Shown in pieces: positions 1 to 8,330 of a stretch of DNA of 64,000 nt. The notes beneath the pieces were generated by a model, which saw only the letters and a list, made by a program, of their open reading frames with translations, had not been told where the DNA came from and made no database searches. Positions within the stretch are counted from its first letter, which is position 1, and every line of letters begins with the position of its first letter. Source of the DNA: Eubacteriaceae bacterium CHKCI004 (GTDB lineage: Bacteria > Bacillota > Clostridia > Lachnospirales > Lachnospiraceae); contig FCNR01000063.1 in the NCBI GenBank assembly GCA_900016875.1, positions 359,251 through 423,250 of the forward strand, read 5' to 3'. A program made the position numbers and the translations under genes.

Positions 1-477
1 GATCAACCTTTTACGATCGATGGCGTGAAGGTGGAGGCGTCGAGCATCCTGCATGACGCGGCGGACCCGGTCTGCTACACCTTTCAGGATGAGAATTCCA
101 AGGTGGGAATCGCCACGGATTTTGGCACCTATGATGATTATCTGGTGGAGAAGATGCAGGGATGCGAGTCGCTGCTGGTGGAGGCAAACCATGACCTGAA
201 TATGCTCATGGTGGGACCGTATCCTTATCCTCTTAAGCGGCGAATCATGGGCAATACCGGACATCTGTCCAATGAGCGTGCCGGGCAGTTTCTGTCAAGG
301 GTTATCGGTAAAAACTGCCGGAATGTATTCCTGGGACATTTGAGTAAAGAAAATAATTATGGAGAGCTTGCTTATGAGACTGTAAAGGTTGAGCTGCTGG
401 CCCATAATATTGACATGGAAAAAGAGAATTTTACAATGCGGGTAGCGGACAGATATGCACCTACCTTTGTACTGTAA
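1..477 (+). CDS. MBL-fold hydrolase, YycJ/WalJ type (5' end outside window)
   Basis: C-terminal 158 residues of a metallo-beta-lactamase-fold hydrolase; the frame is open from base 1, so the start and the HxHxDH metal motif lie upstream of the window. The visible part has LLVEANHDLNML, then PYPYPLKRRI and GHLSNE, and a late histidine in LGHLSKENN. These are typical of the second half of YycJ/WalJ proteins. In Bacilli walJ sits with the WalRK cell-wall two-component system, but nothing of that operon is visible here, so only the hydrolase fold is claimed. The next gene begins 43 bases downstream on the same strand. Confidence 0.85.
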   Translation, partial: DQPFTIDGVKVEASSILHDAADPVCYTFQDENSKVGIATDFGTYDDYLVEKMQGCESLLVEANHDLNMLMVGPYPYPLKRRIMGNTGHLSNERAGQFLSRVIGKNCRNVFLGHLSKENNYGELAYETVKVELLAHNIDMEKENFTMRVADRYAPTFVL

Positions 478-478
478 A

Positions 479-499
479 AAAGCGGCGGAGAGCCGCTTT
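479..499 (+). terminator. Short hairpin between the MBL and ACT genes
   Basis: Perfect 8-bp stem AAAGCGGC / GCCGCTTT with a five-base loop, starting right after the MBL stop codon. Only TTTAAAA follows rather than a long T-run, so termination may be weak and partial read-through into the ACT gene is possible. Confidence 0.45.
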
Positions 500-520
500 A
501 AAATATATGGAGGAAAGACA

Positions 521-793
521 ATGAAAAAAACGATTATCACTGTAATTGGCAAGGATTCTGTGGGAATTATCGCAAAGGTATGTACGTATCTGGCTAATAA
601 TAAAATCAATATTCTCGATATCAACCAGACGATCACCGGTGGTTATTTTAATATGATGATGATTGTGGAATCCGACGAGGTGCATAAAACATTTCCGGAT
701 ATGGCGATGGAACTGGAGCAGATCGGAGAAGAAATCGGCGTAAAGATTCAGGCACAGCATGCGGAAATTTTTGAAATGATGCATCGGATCTGA
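521..793 (+). CDS. ACT domain-containing protein (UPF0237)
   Basis: 90-residue protein consisting of a single ACT ligand-binding domain: KKTIITVIGKDSVGIIAKV, then NILDINQTI and a beta strand FNMMMIVE. The start at 521 is chosen because AGGAAAG lies 8 bases upstream; a longer frame from 455 lacks a ribosome site and runs into the hairpin. Stand-alone ACT proteins of this family usually sit directly before a PFL-family (UPF0210) gene, as here (99-base gap). The pair is conserved but its function is not established; amino-acid sensing is an inference from the ACT fold. Confidence 0.92.
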   Translation: MKKTIITVIGKDSVGIIAKVCTYLANNKINILDINQTITGGYFNMMMIVESDEVHKTFPDMAMELEQIGEEIGVKIQAQHAEIFEMMHRI

Positions 794-892
794 AACAGCT
801 GTCCGGATAAAAGAAAGGAGCAGCAGATTGCCGGAAACCGGCGGCTGCCGGCGGCCGGACAGATACGGCTGTCGTAAATACAGGAGGATATT

Positions 893-2257
893 ATGCTGAA
901 TATTAATGAGGTTATCGAAACCAATAAGATGATTCATGAGATGAATCTGGATGTTCGTACGATTACCATGGGAATCAGTCTCCTTGACTGTGTGGGAGAT
1001 AATGTGGAAGAAGTATGTGAGAATATACATAAAAAGATTACATCCAAAGCCAGAAATCTTGTGCAGGTGGGAAACGAGATCGAGCGGGAGTACGGAATCC
1101 CGGTTGTAAACAAACGTATTTCCGTGACCCCGATTGCTCTGGTGGGCGGACGCTGCTGCAAGGAACCGGCAGATTTCGTGCGCATCGCGAAGGAGCTTGA
1201 CCGCTGTGCCCGCGAGGTGGGCGTGAACTTTATCGGCGGATATTCCGCTCTTGTCAATAAGGGAATGACCAGAGCGGATGAATTTCTGTTGTCCTCCATC
1301 CCGGAGGCGCTGGCGGTGACAGAGCGGGTGTGCAGTTCCGTCAATGTGGGCTCCACCAAGACCGGTATCAACATGGATGCGGTAAAGCGTCTGGGCGAGA
1401 TCATTCTTGAGACAGCAGAGCGCACCAGGGACCAGGATGGCATCGGCAATGCCAAGTTTGTGGTATTTACCAATGCACCGGATGACAATCCGTTCATGGC
1501 GGGCGCCTTCCACGGCGTGACCGAGGCGGACTGCATCATCAATGTGGGCGTCAGCGGCCCTGGCGTGGTAAAGAGAGCCATCGAGCAGGTGCGCGGCGAG
1601 AACTTTGAGGTTCTCTGCGAGACCATCAAGAAGACAGCTTTCAAAGTGACACGTGTGGGACAGCTGGTGGCCAAGGAGGCGTCACGCCGTCTGGATGTGC
1701 CTTTTGGAATTATCGACCTTTCTCTGGCTCCGACACCGGCCATCGGCGACAGCGTGGGAGAGATATTGGAAGAGATCGGCCTGGAATATGCCGGAGCACC
1801 GGGAACTACGGCAGCGCTGGCATTGCTCAATGATCAGGTGAAGAAAGGCGGCGTTATGGCTTCTTCCTATGTGGGAGGCTTGAGCGGTGCGTTCATTCCG
1901 GTCAGCGAAGATCAGCGGATGATCGATGCGGTGGAAGCCGGCGCTCTCACTCTGGAGAAGCTGGAAGCCATGACCTGTGTCTGCTCCGTGGGGCTTGACA
2001 TGATCGCCATTCCGGGTGACACCAGCGCGGCAACCATCTCCGGTATCATCGCCGATGAGATGGCCCTCGGTATGGTAAACCAGAAGACAACGGCCGTCCG
2101 CATCATCCCGGTCATCGGCAAAAAAGTCGGCGACACGGTGGAATTCGGCGGACTTCTCGGATACGCGCCGATCATGCCGGTGAATCCGTTCGGCTGTGAG
2201 GCGTTTATCAACCGCGGAGGAAGAATCCCGGCGCCTATCCACAGTTTCAAAAACTGA
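893..2257 (+). CDS. PFL family protein (UPF0210/DUF711)
   Basis: 454 residues, the usual length for this family, with characteristic stretches [34 protein letters not shown] and [20 protein letters not shown]. The family has a pyruvate-formate-lyase-like fold but no glycyl radical activity has been shown and I see no glycyl-radical motif near the C-terminus. It is preceded by a good AGGAGG site (882-887). It forms a two-gene unit with the ACT protein and ends at a strong terminator (2284-2322). The biochemical role is unknown. Confidence 0.93.
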   Translation: MLNINEVIETNKMIHEMNLDVRTITMGISLLDCVGDNVEEVCENIHKKITSKARNLVQVGNEIEREYGIPVVNKRISVTPIALVGGRCCKEPADFVRIAKELDRCAREVGVNFIGGYSALVNKGMTRADEFLLSSIPEALAVTERVCSSVNVGSTKTGINMDAVKRLGEIILETAERTRDQDGIGNAKFVVFTNAPDDNPFMAGAFHGVTEADCIINVGVSGPGVVKRAIEQVRGENFEVLCETIKKTAFKVTRVGQLVAKEASRRLDVPFGIIDLSLAPTPAIGDSVGEILEEIGLEYAGAPGTTAALALLNDQVKKGGVMASSYVGGLSGAFIPVSEDQRMIDAVEAGALTLEKLEAMTCVCSVGLDMIAIPGDTSAATISGIIADEMALGMVNQKTTAVRIIPVIGKKVGDTVEFGGLLGYAPIMPVNPFGCEAFINRGGRIPAPIHSFKN

Positions 2258-2283
2258 TCTGCAGGAAACCTTTTGCATAAGAT

Positions 2284-2322
2284 ATATGTGCCAGAGCGAT
2301 ATTGTCTGGCACATATTTTTTT
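2284..2322 (+). terminator. Intrinsic terminator after the PFL gene
   Basis: Twelve-base-pair perfect stem ATATGTGCCAGA / TCTGGCACATAT with a nine-base loop and a run of seven T. Confidence 0.93.
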
Positions 2323-2371
2323 GCCTTTTTTCATAGGATGTAGTAATTGACGATGAAAAAGGGAAGATGCT

Positions 2372-2734
2372 ATGACTCAAAAAGAGTACAATATCCGGAG
2401 AAATAATGCCGCAGTCCGGAACAAATCTGTCAGAACGGGACAATCCGGAAAAATAAATCAATACGACAGAAGAAGGAGAGCTTTGTCCTGGCAGGAACAA
2501 AAATATCTGGATAAGACGGAAGAGGAGTATCTTCCGTATGCAGTTTTTTTTCGAATCCGCCTGGCGCTCTGTGCAGTGCTGTTTGCATTTTTTGTATATG
2601 CTGATAAGAGTGTGTTCACTGATGAAGAGAGAACGAAAGTGTATCAGGCAATGGAGGAAAATGCCAGTTTGTCAGATTGGAAAGATAATGCTGCCAAGGC
2701 GGTTTTTTCCATAAAGAGCATATGGAAAAAATGA
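2372..2734 (+). CDS. Small single-pass membrane protein, unknown
   Basis: 120 residues. The N-terminal half is basic and polar (NIRRNN, RRRRALSWQEQKYL), followed by one hydrophobic segment (about residues 62-76, IRLALCAVLFAFFVY) and a charged C-terminal tail. A weak GGGAAG ribosome site lies upstream. I do not recognise a family. The arrangement (cytosolic basic arm, one membrane pass, short outer tail) is that of small envelope-associated proteins of Clostridia. AT-rich sequence without clear signals follows to 2900. Confidence 0.7.
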   Translation: MTQKEYNIRRNNAAVRNKSVRTGQSGKINQYDRRRRALSWQEQKYLDKTEEEYLPYAVFFRIRLALCAVLFAFFVYADKSVFTDEERTKVYQAMEENASLSDWKDNAAKAVFSIKSIWKK

Positions 2735-2920
2735 AAATTTTATATAAAATGGCAATCTTTTTAAAGAAGCTATTGCCATAAACAGCAAAAAGATATAAAA
2801 TACTAATAAAAGATATGAATTATTTTGCCGGCAACTGATTCTTTTTGTCATTTTACGCTGTCTTTTTATATAACCAGATATTTAGCCAAAGATAATTTTC
2901 AGACTTCAGGAGGTATGCTA

Positions 2921-3274
2921 ATGTACTCTTTTTTCAAAGAACGAAAAAAAACGGGAAGATGGAAAAACCCGGATTTTTATATTGCCCTGTCTTTTTTGTC
3001 ATATTTTTTATTTGTCCTGATGTTTTTGTTCGCCCCTCATGTGACGGCATTCCTGCATGGCGGGAGGAGAGTGGCGCAGGTGCTGACTGTTTTATTCCTG
3101 ATTGCAGGCGCCTTGTTTTCTGGTATCGGCAACTGGTTCGGTTTTGGATATGAAGTCTATCCCGGATATATGGAAGAACCGTCCAAAGAAGTGCTTGAAG
3201 AACTGGATGCCATGCTGCAGGAACGGAGGAGAGAGCTGCGGGAGGCAAAACGGAGTGAAACAGAAAAAAGTTGA
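2921..3274 (+). CDS. Small two-pass membrane protein, unknown
   Basis: 117 residues from the ATG at 2921, chosen because CAGGAGG lies 7 bases upstream (an ATG two codons earlier is too close). Two hydrophobic segments are visible, about residues 19-35 (FYIALSFLSYFLFVLMFLF) and 50-67 (VLTVLFLIAGALFSGIG). A charged C-terminal helix with LEELDAMLQERRRELREAK, possibly a short coiled coil, follows. No family recognised. A perfect terminator follows the stop codon by about 20 bases, so it is probably a single-gene unit. Confidence 0.75.
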   Translation: MYSFFKERKKTGRWKNPDFYIALSFLSYFLFVLMFLFAPHVTAFLHGGRRVAQVLTVLFLIAGALFSGIGNWFGFGYEVYPGYMEEPSKEVLEELDAMLQERRRELREAKRSETEKS

Positions 3275-3292
3275 CAGAATAGATTTTTGACG

Positions 3293-3319
3293 GAATCCTG
3301 CAGTGCAGGATTCTTTTTT
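3293..3319 (+). terminator. Intrinsic terminator
   Basis: Nine-base-pair perfect stem GAATCCTGC / GCAGGATTC, loop AGT, then six T. Confidence 0.92.
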
Positions 3320-3481
3320 GTGGGCATGTATTTTCTGATGTTTCTTTTAGTTGTCTCACAATAAAAGAAATTGACATAAAAAAAACAACTTCGTATAATA
3401 AAAACAGCTGTTGTGCGGCTGTTAACAGCTGCGCGCAAAGGAACAGTGGGAAAGGCATAGAAAAATGGAGGGAGACAGGAA

Positions 3482-5041
3482 ATGTTTGTATGTAGAGATG
3501 ATTATCCGGTGGCTGAAACAAAATATGGAAAGGTGAGGGGATTTTATCTGGATGGCTGCTTCACCTTTCAGGGGATTAAATACGCTGATGCCCGGCGTTT
3601 TCAAATGCCCGAAGAACCGGAATCCTGGGAAGGAATAAAGGACGCGCTGTCCTACGGATATGTGGCAGAGATTATGAAAAAGCCGGTGGCTAATAATGAG
3701 ATCATGGTTCCGCATCAGTACTGGCCGTCGCGGGAAGACTGCCAATATTTGAATATCTGGACGACGAGTATGGACAAAACTGCGGCGAAACCAGTTATGG
3801 TATGGCTTCACGGGGGAGCTTTTGACGATGGTTCTTCTATTGAGCAGCTGGCTTATGATGGAAGAAACCTTTCCGTTCATGAGGATATAGTGGTGGTTTC
3901 TCTTAATCACCGGCTGAATATTCTTGGTTACTGGGATTTGTCAGAAGTTGACGAAAGCTACTGGAACACGGGCAATCTTGGCAATGCAGACATTGTGGCG
4001 GCGCTTCGCTGGATTCAGGATAATATCGCAGCCTTTGGCGGCAGCCCGGATAATGTCACTTTGTTCGGGCAGTCCGGCGGCGGCATGAAGGTTCTCACAT
4101 TGATGCAGACGCCGGAAGCAAATACTCTGTTCCATAAGGGCATTGTACAAAGCGGTGTGGTAGCTGATATGTTTGATCAGGATAAGACGGTCAATCATGT
4201 GTTTGTGGAGAAGATGCGTGAAAAAGGACTGGCAGATAAAGGTACGCTGGAGAATATGCCTTATCGGCAGCTGGTGGAAGAATATACAAAGATTGAGAAA
4301 GAACTGGCAGAGGAAGGTTATGAAACTGCCCGCTGTCCGGTGAAAAATGAATATTATCTGGGCAATCCTCTTGAGCACGGTTTCTGCGAGAGGGCCAAAC
4401 AGATCCCGCTTATGGTAGGCAGTGTGTTTGGCGAGTTCGATTTTGATCATGGTATTAACGGTAAATGGGAATATCCAGAGGAAAAGATTCAGCAGATGCT
4501 AAAAGAGCAGCTTGGAGAGGGAGCCTCAAAACTGGAAGCCTTATTCAGGGAAACATATCCGGACAAACATATCCTGGACTTGCTGTCGCTTGACAATTTT
4601 ATCCGTTCACCGGAGATTGTGATCATCAAGGAGAGAGGCAAATCTGTGGAAAGCAAAACTTATTCGTATATGTTCACATATAATTTTGCTCTTGACGGCG
4701 GCAAGCCGGCATGGCATTGTTCGGAGATTCCGTTTGTATTCCATAATATCGAGAAAGTTCCGGTGTGCAACGATTCAAAAGAAGCAAAAATACTGGAACA
4801 GCAGATGAGTTCTGCGTGGGCTCAGTTCGCCCGCACCGGAGAACCGGAACTGAAAGCCGGTGAAGATTCACCAGAGGCAATCTGTCCGGTATGGCCTGCG
4901 TGTACAGCCGATGAAGAAAATGTTATGATATTCGACAGAAAGTGCGAGGTTCGTGTAAACTACGATCATAAATTGATTGCGCTTCATGAACAATATTTTG
5001 ACGGGGCTTCCCGGTTAAAGGCGGATAACGTCCAGCATTAA
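3482..5041 (+). CDS. Type B carboxylesterase
   Basis: 519-residue alpha/beta hydrolase of the carboxylesterase/para-nitrobenzyl esterase family. The N-terminal VRGFYLDGCFTFQGIKYADA resembles the family start. The oxyanion-hole motif VWLHGGAF is present, and the nucleophile elbow GQSGG places the catalytic serine at residue 198. FGEFD and HCSEIPFVF in the C-terminal third are consistent with the acid and histidine regions. No signal peptide is seen, so it should be cytosolic. The substrate is unknown; such enzymes hydrolyse small esters. It converges on the YitT gene with only 25 bases between them. Confidence 0.92.
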   Translation: MFVCRDDYPVAETKYGKVRGFYLDGCFTFQGIKYADARRFQMPEEPESWEGIKDALSYGYVAEIMKKPVANNEIMVPHQYWPSREDCQYLNIWTTSMDKTAAKPVMVWLHGGAFDDGSSIEQLAYDGRNLSVHEDIVVVSLNHRLNILGYWDLSEVDESYWNTGNLGNADIVAALRWIQDNIAAFGGSPDNVTLFGQSGGGMKVLTLMQTPEANTLFHKGIVQSGVVADMFDQDKTVNHVFVEKMREKGLADKGTLENMPYRQLVEEYTKIEKELAEEGYETARCPVKNEYYLGNPLEHGFCERAKQIPLMVGSVFGEFDFDHGINGKWEYPEEKIQQMLKEQLGEGASKLEALFRETYPDKHILDLLSLDNFIRSPEIVIIKERGKSVESKTYSYMFTYNFALDGGKPAWHCSEIPFVFHNIEKVPVCNDSKEAKILEQQMSSAWAQFARTGEPELKAGEDSPEAICPVWPACTADEENVMIFDRKCEVRVNYDHKLIALHEQYFDGASRLKADNVQH

Positions 5042-5066
5042 TGTCTGTGTCTTGTTTGTTGGTTCG

Positions 5067-5909
5067 TCATACAGAGTGGAATCCTTTTCCGATGATTTCG
5101 CTGGTATTGGAGATGAGCAGAAAAGCATCTGGGGAATTCCTTTTTATGTAATTACGAAGTTTCACAGCTTCCACCCGGTTTAAAGCGGTCATGATGATGT
5201 AATTGCTTTTACCGGTGAAGGCGCCCTTTGCATTAACGATTGTTGCGCCCCTGTGGAGGCTGTGTTCAATATAGTCACAAATAGGTTCCGGATCAGAACA
5301 GACGATATTAAAATATTTGGACAGGTTCAGGCTCTCGATAAATCCATCGATCATGAAAGAGCGTACTGCCAGTCCCACGAAGGAATAAAGACCTGTTTTG
5401 ATGTCGAAAACAAAACAGCCGGCAAGAGTGATAAAGAAGTCCGAGGCCATCAGGGCGCTTCCTATATCAAAGCTGGTGTTCTTTTTAACAATCATGGCAA
5501 TGACATCCGTTCCGCCGCTTGATGCGCCCAGATTAAACAGGACGGCGGATCCCAGAGACGGGAGAGCGATAGCGAACATAAGCTCCAGCATCGGTTCGTC
5601 GGTCAACGGAGCCGTCATAGGGTAAATTCGTTCCAGAGCCGACAGAGCGACGGACAGCAGTATGGTACAGTATGCTGTTTTGGCGGCGAATTCTTTTCCG
5701 AGTACGACCAGTCCCAGCAGCAATAAAAAAATGTTTGCCAAAAAAGAGAAATCACTGGCAGAAATCAGACCTGTCTTTGCAACTAAAACAGCCAGACCGG
5801 TAATACCGCCAAAAGTAAAGTTGTTGCTGAACTTAAAGAAGTATATACCGACAGCCATGAGAAGAGTGCTCAGTGTCAGCAGCGTAAAATATTTCATCTT
5901 CAGCTTCAT
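5067..5909 (-). CDS. YitT family membrane protein (DUF161 + DUF2179)
   Basis: 280 residues. The N-terminal about 200 residues hold five to six membrane segments beginning MKYFTLLTLSTLLMAVGIYF, with the family motif GASSGGTDVIAMI. The C-terminal about 70 residues form the soluble DUF2179 domain (GATIVNAKGAFTGKSNYIIM). Length and domain order match the large YitT family of Firmicutes, whose transported substrate is unknown. A GGAGAACACC ribosome site precedes the start. It is transcribed towards the carboxylesterase gene. Confidence 0.93.
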   Translation of the reverse strand: MKLKMKYFTLLTLSTLLMAVGIYFFKFSNNFTFGGITGLAVLVAKTGLISASDFSFLANIFLLLLGLVVLGKEFAAKTAYCTILLSVALSALERIYPMTAPLTDEPMLELMFAIALPSLGSAVLFNLGASSGGTDVIAMIVKKNTSFDIGSALMASDFFITLAGCFVFDIKTGLYSFVGLAVRSFMIDGFIESLNLSKYFNIVCSDPEPICDYIEHSLHRGATIVNAKGAFTGKSNYIIMTALNRVEAVKLRNYIKRNSPDAFLLISNTSEIIGKGFHSV

Positions 5910-6083
5910 GGTGTTCTCCTTAAAAAAATAAAAATATTAGCTATATCTGCTGTATCATGCAAAAAATTTTGTAAAAAAAGTAAATAATTTTATGCATGCT
6001 CATTGTACATCCTGTGGTTATCACACGTCAATGGGCATCTTATATAAAAAAATACAGGAATAAAATAATGACAGGTGAATTTG

Positions 6084-6191
6084 ATGGGAGAGGAAAAAGA
6101 AACGCCGCTTTCTGAGAAGCAAAAAAATAGACCAGTCAACGACTGGTCGTACTCTTTTCTTCAATTGCCTGGGAGCGATGCCAACACATGA
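6084..6191 (+). CDS. Possible 35-residue small protein
   Basis: Short frame beginning MGEEKETPLSEKQKN and ending LQLPGSDANT, preceded by AGGTG six bases before the ATG. The composition is polar and reads like real coding sequence, but the frame runs straight through the perfect inverted repeat that looks like a terminator for the opposite strand. Both readings cannot easily be fully right. No family recognised. Confidence 0.25.
   Translation: MGEEKETPLSEKQKNRPVNDWSYSFLQLPGSDANT
6121..6148 (-). terminator. Intrinsic terminator of the DUF3800 gene
   Basis: Perfect inverted repeat GACCAGTC-AAC-GACTGGTC at 6130-6148. Read on the minus strand it is followed by TATTTTTTT. It lies about 95 bases beyond the stop of the minus-strand gene. 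Confidence 0.75.
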
Positions 6192-6243
6192 CATTTACCT
6201 AGAAAACGGCGCTGGAACAGGACTTACTGTTGTTATAATCATA

Positions 6244-6999
6244 TTAACACAGCGACTCGGGAATGTCAATGCATTTTTTTCTGTCCGCAGGCGGAAAATC
6301 AAAAATGTACCGAAGCATTCCGGCTTTGCGGAGCATTCCAAGTTCTTTTGCATATTGACCGGTCTGTTCCTGAGAATAGAGAAGATTGGCAAAGATATCC
6401 GCAACTTGTATCAGACGGTTTTCCGCGGAATCAAAATAGGCGACGCTGAACCGCCCGCGGGCGGAGCCTCCGACGACCAGTTCTGTATTCAGATAATTTT
6501 CCAGAAAATGCCGCGCTTCCTTTTTTTCATTTCTTTCATCAAGCTGCAGATGACAATCTTCATCGGGCAACAGTCCGGCGGTGATAAAATGTTCCAGAGC
6601 AAGCCGGACGGAGTAGTTAAAAATGCGGGCGCTGTTGTCAAATAAATGTTCCTGCAGTTCATGGTTGGCAATTCTTATGTAGTAGATTTCAAAATATCTG
6701 CTGCGGGTGAAATAATCTACGAACCGAAGCTTCATATCACGGTCGAATTGTACGCCTTTCAGTTCCCGGAACTTCCCGTTGCGAAACATTTTTCCTCCGG
6801 TCTTTAATATTTTTCCGGTGTGCGGTTCGGTTTTATCCTGATCCAGCTCCAAAAGGCGGGCATAATTGGCGGACACAAATCGTTTAAACGATTTGGAAAG
6901 CTTGTCAATATCCAGTACATGTATCATCGCGATGATAAAGTGATGATTGGGCAGGGCGTGCCGGTCGATGGAGCCGGATTCGTCAATATAAATATTCAT
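6244..6999 (-). CDS. DUF3800 domain-containing protein
   Basis: 251 residues starting MNIYIDESGSID, the hallmark N-terminus of DUF3800, an RNase H-like fold family in which early acidic residues (here D6, E7, D12) are conserved. Later conserved-looking parts are ADIFANLLYS and LQLDERNEKKEA. Function is unknown; members are scattered on mobile and defence-associated loci and are suspected nucleases. Start is 11 bases downstream of the LacI gene stop on the same strand, so both are probably co-transcribed. Confidence 0.88.
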   Translation of the reverse strand: MNIYIDESGSIDRHALPNHHFIIAMIHVLDIDKLSKSFKRFVSANYARLLELDQDKTEPHTGKILKTGGKMFRNGKFRELKGVQFDRDMKLRFVDYFTRSRYFEIYYIRIANHELQEHLFDNSARIFNYSVRLALEHFITAGLLPDEDCHLQLDERNEKKEARHFLENYLNTELVVGGSARGRFSVAYFDSAENRLIQVADIFANLLYSQEQTGQYAKELGMLRKAGMLRYIFDFPPADRKKCIDIPESLC

Positions 7000-7010
7000 G
7001 AGTACCTCTT

Positions 7011-8036
7011 TTATCGGGGCGCCTTAGGCGGCGCACAGCTTTGCCGCTCGATCATAAAATGCGGCACAATGATTTTGGTGGCCAGCAGTCCCGGATTTTC
7101 GATATGGTTGATCATCTGTGAGGCTGCTTCAATGCCAAGCTGGCGGGAGTTGATGTCGATGGACGTCAGCTGTGGAGAAGACAGCTTGGAAAAAAGAGAG
7201 TTATTGAAGGAGATAATAGATAAATCCTCCGGAATCTGAAGATGAAGCTCGAACGCCGTCTTTTCCAGAACCATGGCAAGAATATCGTCGCTGACAAGCA
7301 CTGCGGTGGGGCGGTCTTCACGGGAAAGAAAGCGAAGAAGTCTGTCAGTCTTATTTTTTGGAACCTGCGGCATCTCCAGATAGTAGTTTTCCTGAAAAGG
7401 AACATTATTTTCTGCCAGAGCAAGCATATATCCAGCTTTGCGGTCGGCAGAAAAAATACGTTTTAAATCTGTGCCGACATAGCCGATCTTCCGGTGTCCC
7501 AATTTATACAGGTGATTGACGGCTTCCCTTGCCGCAAGGATATTGTCGTTATCAATGCAGATGGTCTCGCCCGGATACTGGGAAGCTTTGCCGATCTGTA
7601 CAAAAAGAATACCATTTTCGTATAAATAATCAATAATTGGATCCTGTTCGTTGGAGTAAAGTAAAATAATGCCGTCCAGGTGATTTTCTTTGACCATACT
7701 TCGGATGGCGGAAAGAAGCTCTTCGTTGGAAGAACCGGTAATCAGAGTAGTGAAATACTGCTTCTGGTTGCAGAAGAGACTGATGCCGCGCATGGTTTCC
7801 AGAAAAAATGCATTTTCATAGGTATCGTCTTCGGAAACAGGGAGAACAATACCTATGGTTTTGTTGTTCTGCATGGACAGCCCGGTATTGCCTGGCTCGT
7901 AGCCCAGCTGCTGCATGGCTTTGCGGACTCGTTCTTTTGTCTGGGCACTGATAGAAGGATGATCGGAACAGGTACGGGACACGGTTGACGGAGAGACGCC
8001 GGCGAGCTTTGCAACTTCCTTTATGGTAACGTTCAT
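7011..8036 (-). CDS. LacI family transcriptional regulator (sugar-responsive)
   Basis: 341 residues. Helix-turn-helix TIKEVAKLAGVSPSTVSR at residues 3-20, hinge, then a periplasmic-binding-protein-like sensor core (GIVLPVSEDD, DGIILLYS, GHRKIGYVG, DLSIISFNNS). The start at 8036 is set by AGGAGG seven bases upstream; an upstream in-frame extension is hydrophobic and has no ribosome site. It diverges from the PTS permease gene, with TTTGCGT-type repeats in the intergenic region. It is therefore probably the local, autoregulated repressor of that permease, as MalR-type proteins are. The inducer cannot be read from sequence. Confidence 0.92.
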   Translation of the reverse strand: MNVTIKEVAKLAGVSPSTVSRTCSDHPSISAQTKERVRKAMQQLGYEPGNTGLSMQNNKTIGIVLPVSEDDTYENAFFLETMRGISLFCNQKQYFTTLITGSSNEELLSAIRSMVKENHLDGIILLYSNEQDPIIDYLYENGILFVQIGKASQYPGETICIDNDNILAAREAVNHLYKLGHRKIGYVGTDLKRIFSADRKAGYMLALAENNVPFQENYYLEMPQVPKNKTDRLLRFLSREDRPTAVLVSDDILAMVLEKTAFELHLQIPEDLSIISFNNSLFSKLSSPQLTSIDINSRQLGIEAASQMINHIENPGLLATKIIVPHFMIERQSCAPPKAPR

Positions 8037-8109
8037 AAATGCCTCCTGTATTATGATTATCTTTATAGGATTGATTATAAAAAAAACAAAAGAAAATGTC
8101 AATAAAGTG

Positions 8110-8141
8110 GTTTGCGTAATATTTGCACAGAATTTGCGTAA
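8110..8141 (-). promoter_or_regulatory. TTTGCGTAA repeats in front of the LacI gene
   Basis: GTTTGCGTAA (8110-8119) and ATTTGCGTAA (8132-8141) are repeated 22 bases apart, with a third, weaker ATTTGCACAG between them. Spacing of two helical turns and similarity to GCAAACG-type LacI/MalR half-sites suggest operators for the divergent regulator gene. Confidence 0.5.
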
Positions 8142-8226
8142 AAAATAGGCGTTGGATATTTTGAATAAAAATGCTTATTATTTTTTGTGAAAAACACAGA
8201 ATCTGTGAAAATTGCGAAAAATGTAA

Positions 8227-8302
8227 TTGCAAAATATAGGTTTGTGGAGTATATTTAATGCAACAAAAGCGCAAAAACAACGCAAACATAATGCAACAAA
8301 AA
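8227..8302 (+). promoter_or_regulatory. Promoter and operator cluster of the PTS permease
   Basis: Sigma-A type promoter TTGCAA (8227-8232), 17-base spacer, TATATT (8250-8255). Immediately downstream, across the expected start point, ATGCAACAAAA occurs twice as a direct repeat (8258-8268 and 8291-8301), with AGCGCAAAAAC and AACGCAAACAT between them. The CGCAAAC element is the reverse of the TTTGCG repeats in front of the LacI gene. This fits repression by the LacI protein sitting on the start site. Confidence 0.65.
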
Positions 8303-8330
8303 GCTTTGTAAACAAAATGGAGGAAAGAAA

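Larger units (their letters stand above)
5910..6243. other. Intergenic region between YitT and DUF3800 genes
   Basis: 334 bases, very AT-rich on the left (promoter side of the YitT gene). It contains the terminator of the DUF3800 gene at 6121-6148 and one possible short reading frame at 6084-6191. No other structure is recognised. Confidence 0.6.

Noticed and set aside
461..1513. 350-codon minus-strand frame across the ACT and PFL genes
   Set aside because: Composition is rich in His and Cys as typical of antisense frames; both plus-strand genes are well supported.
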